Shown in pieces: positions 14,371-26,859 of a stretch of 64,000 bases of DNA. The number at the start of each line of letters is the position of its first letter. Within the stretch, counting starts at the first letter, position 1. The notes beneath the pieces were generated by a model. The model did no database searches. It was given only the letters and a program-made list of their open reading frames with translations, and was not told the origin of the DNA. The position numbers and the translations under genes were made by a program. Location of the stretch: assembly GCA_033782935.1 (NCBI GenBank), contig JAWQEG010000062.1, forward strand, positions 12,046,001 to 12,110,000. Reading direction: 5' to 3'. The stretch comes from Petrolisthes cinctipes (taxonomy: Eukaryota > Arthropoda > Malacostraca > Decapoda > Porcellanidae).

Positions 14371-17300
14371 GCACATTTCGACTTTTTGCACCTAAAATAT
14401 CGATTTTGAGCATGTTTTGGGTCTGTATCTTGAAAACATTCTAGCAAGAAGTAGGCATGTACAGATTGCTTCTGGGACCCAAAAATATCGAATTTTCGAG
14501 TGTTTTGAACCTGAATTTGGGATATAGACGGGTACAGAAGATGCGTACACATATTGACTTTGGGCAGCTAAAATATCGATTTTCTGCATGTTTTAGGCCT
14601 GTATTTTGAAAATACTCTAACACGGAGTAGACACGTACAGATCGCTTCTGGGACCCAAATAAATCGAATTTTCGGGTGTTCTGAGCATGAATTTGAGATA
14701 TGAACGGGTACAGAAGATGCATGCACATATTGACTTTGGGCACCTAAAATATAGATTTTCAGCATGTTTTGGGCCTGTATTTTGAAAATACATTAACACG
14801 GAGTAGGCATGTACAGGTCGCTTCTGGGACCCATAAATATCGACTTTTCGGGTGTTTTGAGCCTGAATTTGAGATATAAACGGGTACAGAAGAAGCATGC
14901 ACATATCGACTTTGGGCACCTAAAATATCGATTTTGAGTATGTTTTGGGCCTGTATTTTGAAAATACTCTAACACGGAGTAGGCATGTACAGATCGCTTC
15001 TGGGACACAAAAATATCGATTTTTTGGGTGTTTTGAGCCTGAATTTGAGATATAAACGGGTACAGAAGATGCATGCACATATCGACTTTTCACACCTAAA
15101 ATATCGATTTATAGCATGTTTTAAGCCTGTATTTTAAAAACATTCTAGCACTGAGTAGGCATGTCCAGATCGCTTAAGGTACCCAAAAATATCGAATTTT
15201 CGGAGTTTTAAGTCTGAATTTGAGATATAAACGGGTACAGAAGATGCATGCACATATCGACTTTGGGCACCCAAAATATCGATTTTGAGCATGTTTTGGG
15301 CCTGTATTTTGAAAATACTCAAACACGGTGTAGACATATACAGATCGCTTCTGGGACACAAAAATATCGATTTTTTGGGTGTTTTGAGCCTGAATTTGAG
15401 ATATAAACGGGTACAGAAGATGCATGCACATATCGACTTTGGCACCCAAAATATCGATTTTTAGTATGTTTTGGGCGTATAATTTGAAAATATTCTAGCA
15501 CTGTGTAGGCATGTACAGATCGCTTCTGGGACCCAAAAATATCGAATTTTCGGATGTTTTGAGCAAGTAATTGGGATATAACCGGGTACAGAGGATGCAT
15601 GCACATATCGACTTTTTGCACCTAAAATATCGATTTTGAGCAAATTTTGGGTCTGTATCTTGATAAAATTCTAGCAAGAAGTAGGCATGTACAGATTGCT
15701 TCTGGGACCCAAAAATATCGATTTTTTGGGTGTTTTGAGCCTGAATTTGAGATATAAACGGGTACAGAAGATGCATGCACATATCGACTTTGGCACCCAA
15801 AATATCGATTTTTAGTATGTTTTGGGCGTATAATTTGAAAATATTCTAGCACTGAGTAGGCATTTACAGATCGCTTCTAGGACCCAAAAATATCGAATTT
15901 TCGGGTGTTTTAAGCCAGAAATTGGGATATAACCGGGTACAGAGGATGCATGCACATATCGACTTTTCACAACTTAAATATCGATTTATAGCATGTTTTA
16001 AGCCTGTATTTTAAAAACATTCTAGCACTGAGTAGGCATGTCCAGATCGCTTAAGGGACCCAAAAATATCGAATTTTCGGAGTTTTGAGTCTGAATTTGA
16101 GATATAAACGGGTACAGAAGATGCATGCACATATCGACTTTGGGCACCCGAAATATCGATTTTGAGCATGTTTTGGGCCTGTATTTTTAAAATACTCTAA
16201 CACTGAGTAGACACGTACAGATCGCTTCTGGGACCCAAATAAATCGAATTTTCGGGTGTTCTGAGCCTGAATTTGAGATATGAACGGGTACAGAAGATGC
16301 ATGCACATATCGACTTTGGGCACCTAAAATATCGATTTTGAGCATGCTTTGGGCTTGTATTTTAAAAATACTATAACACGGTGTAGAAATGTACAGATCG
16401 CTTCAGGGACACAAAAATATCGATTTTTTGGGTGTTTTGAGCCTGAATTTGAGATATAAACGGGTACAGAAGATGCATGCACATATCGACTTTTTGCACC
16501 TAAAATATCGATTTTGAGCATGTTTTAGGTCTGTATCTTAAAAAAATTCTAGCAAGGAGTAGGCATGTACAGATCGCTTCTGGGACCCAAAATTATCGAA
16601 TTTTCGGGTGTTTTGAACCTGAATTTGGGATACAGACGGATACCGAAGATGCATGCACATATCGACTTTTTGCACCTTAAATATCGATTTTGAGCATGTT
16701 TTGGGCATGTATTTTGAAAATACTCTAACACGGAGTAGGCATGTACAGATCGCTTCGGGGACCCAAAAATATCGAATTTTCGGGTGTTTTGAGCCTGAAT
16801 TTGAGATATAAACGGGTACAGAAGATGCATGCACATTTCGACTTTTTGCACCTAAAATATCGATTTTGAGCATGTTTTGGGTCTGTATCTTGAAAACATT
16901 CTAGCAAGAAGTAGGCATGTACAGATTGCTTCTGGGACCCAAATATATCGAATTTTCGAGTGTTTTGAACCTGAATTTGGGATATAGACGGGTACAGAAG
17001 ATGCGTACACATATTGACTTTGGGCAGATAAAATATCGATTTTCTGCATGTTTTAGGCCTGTATTTTGAAAATACTCTAACACGGAGTAGACACTTACAG
17101 ATCGCTACTGGGACCCAAATAAATCGAATTTTCGGGTGTTCTGAGCCTGAATTTGAGATATGAACGGGTACAGAAGATGCATGCACATATTGACTTTGGG
17201 CACCTAAAATATAGATTTTCAGCATGTTTTGGGCCTGTATTTTGAAAATACATTAACACGGAGTAGGCATGTACAGGTCGCTTCTGGGACACATAAATAT

Positions 17301-18260
17301 CGACTTTTCGGGTGTTTTGAGCCTGAATTTGAGATATAAACGGGTACAGAAGATGCATGCACATATCGACTTTGGGCACCTAAAATATCGATTTTGAGTA
17401 TGTTTTGGGCCTGTATTTTGAAAATACTCTAACACGGAGTATGCATGTACAGATCGCTTCTGGGGCACAAAAATATCGATTTTTTGGGTGTTTTGAGCCT
17501 GAATTTGAGATATAAACGGGTACAGAAGATGCATGCACATATCGACTTTTCACACCTAAAATATCGATTTATAGCATGTTTTAAGCCTGTATTTTAAAAA
17601 CATTCTAGCACTGAGTAGGCATGTCCAGATCGCTTAAGGGACCCAAGAAATATCGAATTTTCGGAGTTTTGAGTCTGAATTTGAGATATAAACGGGTACA
17701 GAAGATGCATGCACATATCGACTTTGGGCACCCAAAATATCGATTTTGAGCATGTTTTGGGCCTGTATTTTGAAAATACTCAAACACGGTGTAGACATAT
17801 ACAGATCGCTTCTGGGACACAAAAATATCGATTTTTTGGGTGTTTTGAGCCTGAATTTGAGATATAAACGGGTACAGAAGATGCATGCACATATCGACTT
17901 TGGCACCCAAAATATCGATTTTTAGTATGTTTTGGGCGTATAATTTGAAAATATTCTAGCACTGAATAGGCATGTACAGATCGCTTCTGGGACCCAAAAA
18001 TATCGAATTTTCGGGTGTTTTGAGCCAGAAATTGGGATATAACCGGGTACAGAGGATGCATGCACATATCGACTTTTTGCACCTAAAATATCGATTTTGA
18101 GCATGTTTTGGGTCTGTATCTTGATAAAATTCTAGCAAGAAGTAGGCATGTACAGATTGCTTCTGGGACCCGAAAATATCGATTTTTTGGGTGTTTTGAG
18201 CATGAATTTGAGATATAAACGGGTACAGAAGATGCATGCACATATCGACTTTGGACACCT
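14075..18260 (+). repeat. Offset duplication of about 2,460 bp (14 monomers)
   Basis: The segment from about 14,075 to 15,800 recurs from about 16,535 to 18,260 at an offset of 2,460-2,461 bp (14 x 176 minus 3 or 4). Shared markers include GGATACAGACGGATACCGAA (14,165 and 16,625), CTGCATGTTTTAGGCC and the CCCATAAATATCGAC/CACATAAATATCGAC variant. Intervening material differs, so this is a shared block rather than a simple two-copy tandem. Part of it recurs again near 18,800 at 877 bp. Confidence 0.8.
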
Positions 18261-19726
18261 AAAATATCGATTTATAGCATGTTTTGGGCCTGTATTTTAA
18301 AAATATTCTAGCACTGAGTAGGCATGTGCAGATTGCTTAAGGGACCCAAAAATATCTAATTTTCGGAGTTTTGAGCCTGAATTTGAGATATAAACGGGTA
18401 CAGAAGATGCATGCACATATCGACTTTTTGCACTTAAAATATCGATTTTTAGCATGTTTTGGGCCTGTATTTTAAAAACACTCTAACACGGAGTAGGCAT
18501 GTACAGATTGCTTCTGGGACCCAAAAATATTGAATTTTCGGGTGTTTTGAGCCTGAATTTGAGATATAAACGGGTACAGAAGATGCATGCACATATCGAC
18601 TTTGGGCACCTAAAATATCGATTTGAGTATGTTTTGGGCCTGTATTCTAAAAATACTCTAACACGGAGTAGACATGTACAGATCGCTTTTGGGACCCAAA
18701 AACATTGAATTTTCGGGTGTTTTGACGCTGAATTTAAGATATAAACGGGTACAGAAGATGCATGCACATATCGACTTTGGCACCCAAAATATCGATTTTT
18801 AGTATGTTTTGGGCGTATAATTTGAAAATATTCTAGCACTGAGTAGGCATGTACAGATCGCTTCTGGGACCCAAAAATATCGAATTTTCGGGTGTTTTGA
18901 GCCAGAAATTGGGATATAACCGGGTACAGAGGATGCATGCACATATCGACTTTTTGCACCTAAAATATCGATTTTGAGCATGTTTTGGGTCTGTATCTTG
19001 ATAAAATTCTAGCAAGAAGTAGGCATGTACAGATTGCTTCTGGGACCCAAAAATATCGATTTTTTGGGTGTTTTGAGCCTGAATTTGAGATATAAACGGG
19101 TACAGAAGATGCATGCACATATCGACTTTGGGCACCCAAAATATCGATTTTGAGCATGTTTTGGGCCTGTATTTTTAAAATACTCTAACACTGAGTAGAC
19201 ACGTACAGATCGCTTCTGGGACCCAAATAAATCGAATTTTCAGGTGTTCTGAGCCTGAATTTGAGATATGAACGGGTACAGAAGAGGCATGCACATATCG
19301 ACTTTGGGCACCTAAAATATCTATTTTGAGCATGCTTTGGGCTTGTATTTTAAAAATACTATAACACGGTGTAGACATGTACAGATCGCTTCTGGGACAC
19401 AAAAATATCGATTTTTTGGGTGTTTTGAGCCTGAATTTGAGATATAAACGGGTACAGAAGATGCATGCACATATCGACTTTTTGCACCTAAAATATCGAT
19501 TTTGAGCATGTTTTAGGTCTGTATCTTAAAAAAATTCTAGCAAGGAGTAGGCATGTACAGATCGCTTCTGGGACACAAAATTATCGAATTTTTGGGTGTT
19601 TTGAACCTGAATTTGGGATACAGACGGATACCGAAGATGCATGCACATATCGACTTTTTGCACCTAAAATATCGATTTTGAGCATGTTTTGGGCATGTAT
19701 TTTGAAAATACTCTAACACGGAGTAG

Positions 19727-19902
19727 GCATGTACAGATCGCTTCGGGGACCCAAAAATATCGAATTTTCGGGTGTTTTGAGCCTGAATTTGAGATAAAAA
19801 CGGGTACAGAAGATGCATGCACATTTCGACTTTTTGCACCTAAAATATCGATTTTGAGCATGTTTTGGGTCTGTATCTTGAAAACATTCTAGCAAGAAGT
19901 AG
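19727..19902 (+). repeat. Representative 176-bp monomer
   Basis: An instance close to the consensus and exactly 176 bp long. Landmarks are GCATGTAC at its start, the ATATCGAA block at monomer position 31, the ATATCGAC block at 97 (here ATTTCGAC) and the AATATCGATTTT block at 118-129. It is given as a reference for the monomer coordinates used elsewhere in this annotation. Confidence 0.9.
19735..19822 (+). repeat. Half-monomer A (88 bp) of the representative monomer
   Basis: Monomer positions 9-96, starting AGATCGCTTC. Without gaps, consensus half A matches consensus half B at about 59 of 88 positions. The four 22-bp quarters match at 15, 17, 14 and 13 positions. Shared blocks are GGG..CC..AAA, ATATCGA..TTT, GTTTTG.GCCTG.ATTT and GCATG.AC. 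The monomer therefore appears to be an ancient tandem duplication of an 88-bp unit. Confidence 0.75.
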
Positions 19903-19910
19903 GCATGTAC
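19823..19910 (+). repeat. Half-monomer B (88 bp) of the representative monomer
   Basis: Monomer positions 97-176 plus 1-8 of the next monomer, starting at the ATATCGACTTT block (ATTTCGAC in this copy). It is the partner of half-monomer A. The best conserved quarter is ATATCGATTTTGAGCATG plus TTTT against ATATCGAATTTTCGGGTG plus TTTT (17/22). Confidence 0.75.
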
Positions 19911-22900
19911 AGATTGCTTCTGGGACCCAAAAAAATCGAATTTTCGAGTGTTTTGAACCTGAATTTGGGATATAGACGGGTACAGAAGATGCGTACACAT
20001 ATTGACTTTGGGCAGCTAAAATATCGATTTTCTGCATGTTTTAGGCCTGTATTTTGAAAATACTCTAACACGGAGTAGACACCTACAGATCGCTTAGGGG
20101 ACCCAAAAATATCGAATTTTCGGGTGTTTTTTGAGCCAAAAATTGGGATATAACCGGGTACAGAGGATGCATGCACATATCGACTTTTTGCACCTAAAAT
20201 ATCGATTTTGAGCATGTTTTAGGTCTGTATCTTAAAAAAATTCTAGCAAGGAGTAGGCATGTACAGATCGCTTCTGGGACCCAAAATTATCGAATTTTCG
20301 GGTGTTTTGAACCTGAATTTGGGATATAGACGGATACTGAAGATGCATGCACATATCGACTTTTTGCACCTAAAATATCGATTTTGAGCATGTTTTGGGC
20401 ATGTATTTTGAAAATACATTAACACGGAGTAGGCATGTACAGGTCGCTTCTGGGACCCATAAATATCGACTTTTCGGGTGTTTTGAGCCTGAATTTGAGA
20501 TATAAACGGGTACAGAAGATGCATGCACATATCGACTTTGGGCACCTAAAATATCGATTTTGAGTATGTTTTGGGCCTGTATTTTGAAAATACTCTAACA
20601 CGGAGTATGCATGTACAGATCGCTTCTGGGACACAAAAATATCGATTTTTTGGGTGTTTTGAGCCTGAATTTGAGATATAAACGGGTACAGAAGATGCAT
20701 GCACATATCGACTTTTCACACCTAAAATATCGATTTATAGCATGTTTTAAGCCTGTATTTTAAAAACATTCTAGCACTGAGTAGGCATGTCCAGATCGCT
20801 TAAGGGACCCAAAAATATCGAATTTTCGGTGTTTTGAGTCTGAATTTGAGATATAAACGGGTACAGAAGATGCATGCACATATCGACTTTGGGCACCCAA
20901 AATATCGATTTTGAGCATGTTTTCGGCCTGTATTTTTAAAATACTCTAACACTGAGTAGACACGTACAGATCGCTTCTGGGACCCATATAAATCGAATTT
21001 TCGGGTGTTCTGAGCCTGAATTTGAGATATGAACGGGTACAGAAGATGCATGCACATATCGACTTTGGGCACCTAAAATATCGATTTTGAGCATGTTTTG
21101 GGCCTGTATTTTTAAAATACTCTAACACTGAGTAGACACGTACAGATCGCTTCTGGGACCCAAATAAATCGAATTTTCGGGTGTTCTGAGCCTGAATTTG
21201 AGATATGAACGGGTACAGAAGATGCATGCACATATCGACTTTGGGCACCTAAAATATCGATTTTGAGCATGCTTTGGGCTTGTATTTTAAAAATACTATA
21301 ACACGGTGTAGACATGTACAGATCGCTTCTGGGACACAAAAATATCGATTTTTTGGGTGTTTTGAGCCTGAATTTGAGATATAAACGGGTACAGAAGATG
21401 CATGCACATATCGACTTTTTGCACCTAAAATATCGATTTTGAGCATGTTTTAGGTCTGTATCTTAAAAAAATTCTAGCAAGGAGTAGGCATGTACAGATC
21501 GCTTCTGGGACACAAAATTATCGAATTTTCGGGTGTTTTGAACCTGAATTTGGGATACAGACGGATACCGAAGATGCATGCACATATCGACTTTTTGCAC
21601 CTAAAATATCGATTTTGAGCATGTTTTGGGCATGTATTTTGAAAATACTCTAACACGGAGTAGGCATGTACAGATCGCTTCGGGGATCCAAAAATATCGA
21701 ATTTTCGGGTGTTTTGAGACTGAATTTGAGATATAAACGGGTACAGAAGATGCATGCACATTTCGACTTTTTGCACCTAAAATATCGATTTTGAGCATGT
21801 TTTGGGTCTGTATCTTGAAAACATTCTAGCAAGAAGTAGGCATGTACAGATTGCTTCTGGGACCCAAAAAAATCGAATTTTCGAGTGTTTTGAACCTGAA
21901 TTTGGGATATAGACGGGTACAGAAGATGCGTACACATATTGACTTTGGGCAGCTAAAATATCGATTTTCTGCATGTTTTAGGCCTGTATTTTGAAAATAC
22001 TCTAACACGGAGTAGACACCTACAGATCGCTTCGGGGACCCAAAAATATCGAATTTTCGGGTGTTTTGAGCCAAAAATTGGGATATAACCGGGTACAGAG
22101 GATGCATGCACATATCGACTTTTTGCACCTAAAATATCGATTTTGAGCATGTTTTAGGTCTGTATCTTAAAAAAATTCTAGCAAGGAGTAGGCATGTACA
22201 GATCGCTTCTGGGACCCAAAATTATCGAATTTTCGGGTGTTTTGAACCTGAATTTGGGATATAGACGGATACCGAAGATGCATGCACATATCGACTTTTT
22301 GCACCTAAAATATCGATTTTGAGCATGTTTTGGGCAAGTATTTTGAAAATACATTAACACGGAGTAGGCATGTACAGGTCGCTTCTGGGACCCATAAATA
22401 TCGACTTTTCGGGTGTTTTGAGCCTGAATTTGAGATATAAACGGGTACAGAAGATGCATGCACATATCGACTTTGGGCACCTAAAATATCGATTTTGAGT
22501 ATGTTTTGGGCCTGTATTTTGAAAATACTCTAACACGGAGTATGCATGTACAGATCGCTTCTGGGACACAAAAATATCGATTTTTTGGGTGTTTTGAGCC
22601 TGAATTTGAGATATAAACGGGTACAGAAGATGCATGCACATATCGACTTTTCACACCTAAAATATCGATTTATAGCATGTTTTAAGCCTGTATTTTAAAA
22701 ACATTCTAGCACTGAGTAGGCATGTCCAGATCGCTTAAGGGACCCAAAAATTTCGAATTTTCGGAGTTTTGAGTCTGAATTTGAGATATAAACGGGTACA
22801 GAAGATGCATGCACATATCGACTTTAGGGCACCTAAAATATCGATTTTGAGCATGCTTTGGGCTTGTATTTTAAAAATACTATAACACGGTGTAGACATG

Positions 22901-25900
22901 TACAGATCGCTTCTGGGACACAAAAATATCGATTTTTTGGGTGTTTTGAGCCTGAATTTGAGATATAAACGGGTACAGAAGATGCATGCACATATCGACT
23001 TTTTGCACTTAAAATATCGATTTCGAGCAAGTTTTGGGTCTGTATCTTGAAAACATTCCAGCAAGGAGTAGGCATGTACAGATCGCTTCTGGGACCCAAA
23101 AAAATCGAATTTTCTGGTGTTTTGAACCTAAATTTGAGATATAAACGGGTACAGAAGATGAATACACATATTGACTTTGGGTAGCTAAAATATCGATTTA
23201 CAGCATGTTTTAGGCCTGTATTTTAAAAATACTCTAACATGGAGTATGCATGTACAGATGGCTTTTGGGACCCAAAAATATCGAATATTAGGGTGTTTTG
23301 AGTCTGTATTTGAGATATAAACGGGTACAGAAGATGCATTCACATATCGACTTTGGGCACCCAAAATATCGATTTTGAGCATGTTTTGAGCCTGTATTTT
23401 TAAAATACTCTAACACGGAGTAGACACGTACAGATCGCTTCTGGGACCCAAATAAATCGAATTTTCGGTTGTTCTGAGCCTGAATTTGAGATATGAACAG
23501 GTACAGAAGATGCATGCACATATCGACTTCGGGCACCTAAAATATCGATTTTGAGCATGTTTTGGGCCTGTATTTTGAAAATACTCAAACACGGTGTAGA
23601 CATGTACAGATCGCTTCTGGGACACAAAAATATCGATTTTTTGGGTGTTTTGAGCCTGAATTTGAGATATAAACGGGTACAGAAGATGCATGCACATATC
23701 GACTTTGGCACCCAAAATATCGATTTTTAGTATGTTTTGTTCGTATAATTTGAAAATATTCTAGCACTGAGTAGGCATGTACAGATCGCTTCTGGGACAC
23801 AAAAATATCGAATTTTCGGGTGTTTTGAACCAGAAATTGGGATATAACCGGGTACAGAGGATGAATGCACATATCGACTTTTTGCACCTAAAATATCGAT
23901 TTTGAGCATGTTTTGGGTCTGTATCTTGAAAAAATTCTAGCAAGGAGTAGGCATGTACAGATCGCTTCTGGGTCCCAAAATTATCGAATTTTCGGGTGTT
24001 TTGAACCTGAATTTGGGATATAGACGGATACCGAAGATGCATGCACATATCGACTTTTTGGACCTAAAATATCGATTTTGAGCATGTTTTGGGCCTGTAT
24101 TTTAAAAATACTCTAATACGGAGTAGGCATGTACAGATCGCTTCAGGGACCCAAAAATATCGAATTTTCGGGTGTTTTGAGCCTGAATTTGAGATATAAA
24201 CGGGTACAGAAGATGCATGCACATATCGACTTTTTGCACCTAAAATATCGATTTTGAGCATATTTAGGTTTGTATCTTGAAAACATTCTAGCAAGAAGTA
24301 GGCATGTACAGATTGCTTCTGGGACCCAAAATTATCTAATATTCGAGTGTTTTGAACCTGAATTTGGGATATAGACGGGTACAGAAGATGCATACACATA
24401 TTGACTTTGGGCAGCTAGAATATCGATTTTCAGCATGTTTTAGGCCTGTATTTTGAAAATACTCTAACACGGAGTATGCATGTACACATTGCTTTTGGGA
24501 CCCAAAAATATCGAATATTCGGGTGTTTTGAGTCTGAATTTGAGATATAAACGGGTACAGAAGATGCATGCACATATCGACTTTGGGCACCCAAAATATC
24601 GATTTTGAGCATGTTTTGGGCTTGTATTTTTACAATACTCTAACACTGAGTAGACACGTACAGATCGCTTCTGGAACCCAAAAAATTGAATTTTAGGGTG
24701 TTCTGAGCCTGAATTTGAGATATGAACGGATACAGAAGATGAATGCACATATCGACTTTGGGCACCTAAAATATCGATTTTTAGCATGTTTTGGGCCTGT
24801 ATTTTGAAAATACTATAGCACGGTGTAGACATGTACAAATCGCTTCTTTGACACAAAAATATCGATTTTTTGGGTGTTTTGAGCCTGAATTTGAGATATA
24901 AACGGGTACAGAAGATGCATGCACATATCGACTTTGGCACCCAAAATATCGATTTTTAGTATGTTTTGGGCGTATAATTTGAAAATATTCTAGCACTGAG
25001 TAGGCATGTACAGATCGCTTCTGGGACCCAAAAAGATCGAATTTTCGGGGGTTTTGAGCCAGAATTTGGGATATAACCGGGTACAGAGGATGCATGCACA
25101 TATCGACTTTTTGCGCCTAAAATATCGATTTTAAGCATGTTTTGGGTCTGTATCTTGAAAACATTCTAGGAAGGTGTAGGCATGTACAGGTCGCATCTGG
25201 GACCCAAAAATACCGAATTTTCTGGTGTTTTGAACCTGAATTTGGGATATAGACGGGTACAGAAGATGCATTCACATATTGACTTTGGGCACCTAAAATA
25301 TAGATTTTCGGCATGTTTTGGGCCTGTTTTTTGAAAATACATTAACACGGAGTAGGCATGTACAGATCGCTTCTGGGACACAAAAATATCGATTTTTAGG
25401 GTGTTTTGAGTCTGTATTTGAGATATAAACGGGTACAGAAGATGCATGCACATATCGACTTTGGGCACCCAAAATATCGATTTTGAACATGTTTTGAGCC
25501 TGTATTTTTAAAATACTCAAACACGGTGTAGACATGTACAGATCGCTTCTGGGACACAAAAATATCTATTTTTTGGGTGTTTTGAGCCAGAAATTGGGAT
25601 ATAACCAGGTACAGAGGATGCATGCACATATCGACTTTTTGCACCTAAAATATCGATTTTGAGCATGTTTTGGGTCTGTATCTTGAAAACATTCTAGCAA
25701 GGAGTAGGCATGTACAGATCGCTTCTGGGTCCCAAAATTATCGAATTTTGGGGTGTTTTGAACCTGAATTTGGGATATAGACGGATACCGAAGATGCATG
25801 CACATATCGACTTTTTGCACCTAAAATATCGATTTTGAGCATGTTTTGGGTCTGTATCTTGAAAACATTCTAGCAAGAAGTAGGCATGTACAGATTGCTT

Positions 25901-26859
25901 CTAGGACCCAAAAATATCGAATTTTCGAGTGTTTTGAACCAGAATTTGGGATATAGACGGGTACAGAAGATGCATACACATATTGACTTTGGGCAGCTAA
26001 AATATCGATTTTCTGCATGTTTTAGGCTTGTATTTTAAAAATACTCTAACACGGAGTATGCATGTACACATTGCTTTTGGGACCCAAAAATATCGAATAT
26101 TCGGGTGTTTTGAGTCTGAATTTGAGATATAAACGGGTACAGAAGATGCATGCACATATCGACTTTGGGCACCCAAAATATCGATTTTGAGCATGTTTTG
26201 GGCCTGAATTTTTAAAATACTGTAACACTGAATAGACACGTACAGATCCCTTCTAGGACCCAAAAATATCGAATTTTCGAGTGTTCTGAGCCTGAATTTG
26301 AGATATGAAAGGGTACAGAAGATGCATGCACATATCGACTTTGGGCACCTAAAATATCGATTTTGAGCATGTTTTGGGCCTGTATTTTGAAAATACTATA
26401 ACACAGTGTAGACATGTACAGATCGCTTCTGGGACACAAAAATATCGAATTTTCGGAGTTTTGAGCCTGAATTTGAGATATAAACGAGTACAGAAGATGC
26501 ATGCACATATCGACTTTTTGCACCTAAAATATCGATTTTGAGCATGTTTTGGGTCTGTATCTTGAAAACTTTCTAGCAAGAAGTAGGCATGTACAGATTG
26601 CTTCTGGGACCCAAAAATATCGAATTTTCGAGTGTTTTGAACCTGAATTTGGGATATAGACGGGTACAGAAGACGCATACACATATTGACTTTGGGCAGC
26701 TAAAATATCGATTTTCTGCATGTTTTAGGCCTGTATTTTGAAATTACTCTAACACGGAGTAGACACGTACAGATCGCTATTTGGGACCCAAATAAATCGA
26801 ACTTTCGGGTGTTCTGAGCCTGAATTTGAGATATGAACGGGTACAGAAGATGCATGCAC

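Larger units (their letters stand above)
19140..23050 (+). repeat. 1,937-bp (11-monomer) higher-order repeat, two adjacent copies
   Basis: Markers at 19,175-20,706 recur at 21,112-22,641 with an offset of 1,935-1,937 bp (11 x 176 = 1,936). Copies differ by scattered substitutions and small indels; for example TGTTTTTTGAGCC near 20,125 has two extra T compared with the copy near 22,065. The second copy diverges near 22,820. Boundaries are approximate. Confidence 0.85.

Noticed and set aside
19745..19771. CENP-B-box-like sequence in each monomer (minus strand ATTCGATATTTTTGGGT)
   Set aside because: It matches 7 of the 9 core positions of TTCGnnnnAnnCGGG, missing the central A and the first C of CGGG. 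In an AT-rich monomer this is not convincing, and the box is not known to be conserved outside mammals.
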